Shown here: one piece after another, positions 62,505 through 64,000 of the stretch
How positions within the stretch are numbered: the first letter of the stretch is position 1
Layout: each line of letters starts with the position of its first letter
Origin: Myxococcales bacterium
Lineage (GTDB): Bacteria; Myxococcota_A; Polyangia; Polyangiales; Polyangiaceae
DNA length: 64,000 bases
Direction of reading: 5' to 3'
NCBI GenBank assembly: GCA_903642325.1
Contig: CAHJWM010000024.1
Span: 1-64,000 of the forward strand
Notes under the pieces: model-generated
Told to the model about the DNA's origin: nothing
Database searches by the model: none
The model's input: only the letters and a program-made list of their open reading frames with translations
Position numbers and translations under genes: made by a program

Positions 62505-63264
62505 AGCCGGGGCGGGTGGCCGAGTCGATGCCGAGCCAACGACGGACGGCCCGCGCAAGGTGAGCTTCACGCACGTGACGAATCCGCGGGTGCGCCCGCC
62601 TTCGTGGCTGCCTTCGCCGCGCGGCCGCGCACTCAAGAAGGAGGAGCTACCGAGCCTCAGGCCGCCTCCCTTGCCGAGCGAATTCGTGGACGCCATTCGC
62701 CAGGAGCTCGAGCCCGAGCGCGGCTCGCGGCCGCCACGTGCCTCCGAAATGCCGCCCCGCATGCCGTCTATTCCGCCTGCGGCGCAGCCGCACGTGCTCC
62801 CCGACGCAAATACGCCGCTCGTCGACTCGGAGGCCACGGCCGCATTCATGGACGCGGTGGAGCTCTTGGTGCTCGAACGCTCACGCGTGCTGGAGCAGAC
62901 GGCAAGTCAACTCGGGGAGCTCGCAACGATCATCGCGCGCCGCGTGATCGCCCACGAAATATCGCTAAACCCCAGAATCGTGGCCGGCTTGGTCAACGAA
63001 GGGTTGGCCGCGCTCGGCGCTCACGACCGCGTTCTCGTGCGCGTCGGTCAGGCATTTGCCGATGCCCGCGAGGCACTGGCGGCGCGCCTTGGCGACCGCG
63101 CAACGCACGCCGAAGTGCGTCTAGATCCGCTTCTTTCCGAGTACGGGTGCGTAGTCGAAACCGAGCTTGGTCGAGTGGACGAGTCGATCGAGTCCAGGAT
63201 CACGACCTTGCTTCAGGCGCTCAAGCCGCATGCCGAACCTGAACCTTCCGAAGGCGATCGCTGA
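62491..63264 (+). CDS. fliH: Flagellar export ATPase regulator FliH
   Basis: The product is 257 residues from the GTG at 62491, which overlaps the end of fliG by 14 bases and has GAGG upstream. Later starts are possible. The N-terminal about 110 residues are Pro/Arg-rich and disordered, longer than usual. The C-terminal helical part (SQLGELATIIARRVIAHEISLNPRIVAGLVNEGLAALGAHDRVLVRVGQAF) matches FliH/YscL. It controls the FliI ATPase. It shares a base with the fliI ATG. Confidence 0.85.
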   Translation: MRWFEAGAGGRVDAEPTTDGPRKVSFTHVTNPRVRPPSWLPSPRGRALKKEELPSLRPPPLPSEFVDAIRQELEPERGSRPPRASEMPPRMPSIPPAAQPHVLPDANTPLVDSEATAAFMDAVELLVLERSRVLEQTASQLGELATIIARRVIAHEISLNPRIVAGLVNEGLAALGAHDRVLVRVGQAFADAREALAARLGDRATHAEVRLDPLLSEYGCVVETELGRVDESIESRITTLLQALKPHAEPEPSEGDR

Positions 63265-64000
63265 TGCTCGAACGGCTGCTCGAGCGTTGTCGCACGGCGC
63301 CCATCCACGCGCCGGAAGGCCGGGTTCTGGACGTCGTCGGTTTGATCGTGGAAGTGGGCGGCCTGCGCGCGGCGGTTGGCGATGCCCTGGCCGTTCGCGA
63401 TGAGAATGGCTCCGGTCTCGAGATCGAAGTGGTGGGTTTTCGCGCGGGGCGCCTGCTGACCACGCCGCTCGGCGTGTTGTCCGGGATTCGTCCCGGCGCG
63501 CGCGTCGTTCGCTTGGAACGCGGGGCAACGGTGCCGGGCTCCCCGTCGTTATTGGGCAGAGTCGTGGACTCTTTCGGTCGCCCGCTCGATGGCGGCCCTG
63601 CTATTCAGAGCGAGCGCGCTTGTCCGGTGAACGCCCCACCACCACCCGCGTTCGAGCGTCGCCCGATTGAAGTGCCGTTCCGGACCGGCGTACGCGCCTT
63701 CGACGCGCTCTTGCCGCTCGGCGTCGGGCAGCGCATGGGGATTTTCGCCGGCGCTGGCGTCGGCAAGAGCACGTTGTTGGGTATGATATGCCGCTCATCG
63801 CAGGCCGACGTGAACGTGGTCGGGCTGGTCGGCGAACGTGGTCGCGAGCTCAATGACTTCATTCGCAACTCGCTCGGGCCCGAAGGACTCGCCAAATCGG
63901 TGGTCGTTGCCGCCACTAGCGACATGCCGCCCTTGGTCCGCGCGCGCGGCGCCGAGTCCGCTACTGCGCTCGCGGAATACTTCAGAAATCAGGGGAAGAG
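63264..64000 (+). CDS. fliI: Flagellar export ATPase FliI (3' truncated by window end)
   Basis: The first about 245 residues are visible. The N-terminal domain is followed by the ATPase core with Walker A GAGVGKST (about residues 165-172, FAGAGVGKSTLLGMI), then VGLVGERGRELNDF and TSDMPPLVRARGA. These are FliI/YscN motifs. It energises substrate unloading at the type III export gate. The ATG overlaps the fliH stop by one base. The rest lies beyond the window. Confidence 0.95.
   Translation, partial: MLERLLERCRTAPIHAPEGRVLDVVGLIVEVGGLRAAVGDALAVRDENGSGLEIEVVGFRAGRLLTTPLGVLSGIRPGARVVRLERGATVPGSPSLLGRVVDSFGRPLDGGPAIQSERACPVNAPPPPAFERRPIEVPFRTGVRAFDALLPLGVGQRMGIFAGAGVGKSTLLGMICRSSQADVNVVGLVGERGRELNDFIRNSLGPEGLAKSVVVAATSDMPPLVRARGAESATALAEYFRNQGK

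Overview
The window is about 64 kb of high-GC chromosomal DNA from a Gram-negative bacterium. The gene content suggests a Myxococcota/Polyangia-like lineage (inference). The signs are cysteine-rich and Gly/Thr-rich secreted proteins, a eukaryotic-type Ser/Thr kinase, a meso-DAP-type murE, a TamA/TamB pair and a large flagellar locus. I saw no tRNA, rRNA, CRISPR array, insertion sequence or prophage.

Positions 1-13,000 hold envelope and housekeeping genes: the C-terminal part of a cysteine-rich secreted protein, an OmpR-type response regulator, an M23 peptidase, a methyltransferase, tamB-tamA (leftward), a lipoprotein, a metallophosphoesterase and rsmE. Positions 13,275-30,324 carry a complete-looking dcw operon: mraZ-rsmH-ftsL-ftsI-murE-murF-mraY-murD-ftsW-murG-murC-ftsQ-(44-codon ORF)-ftsA-ftsZ. 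murB and ddl are not in it. It starts with a sigma70-like promoter followed by a two-repeat MraZ operator, most junctions overlap, and a clear intrinsic terminator follows ftsZ.

A coiled-coil protein and a Ser/Thr kinase separate dcw from a flagellar region that runs from 32,440 to the right edge. It has four blocks: (i) flgF; (ii) a tightly overlapping rightward operon (33.8-40.9 kb) beginning with a FlgJ-type muramidase and continuing with a methyltransferase and six enzymes resembling nonulosonic-acid (sialic-acid-like) nucleotide-sugar synthesis, including a KdsC-GmhA fusion; (iii) a long leftward block of filament, chaperone, hook-junction, ring and rod genes (flgG-A-H-I-J-M-N-K-L, csrA, a Maf-type flagellin glycosyltransferase, two flagellins, fliD, fliS and a methyltransferase-TPR protein); (iv) a rightward basal-body/export operon, flgB-flgC-fliE-fliF-fliG-fliH-fliI, cut by the window end.

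Five good sigma54 (-24/-12) promoter matches lie directly before flgF, the muramidase/sugar operon, flgG, flgB and the sigma54 activator gene itself. This suggests one sigma54 circuit, with the activator regulating its own gene, that controls basal body, rod, rings and the sugar pathway. The proposed logic is that the sugar operon makes a CMP-activated nonulosonate-like sugar which the Maf protein attaches to flagellin. The sugar's identity cannot be read from sequence and is the most novel-looking part of the window.
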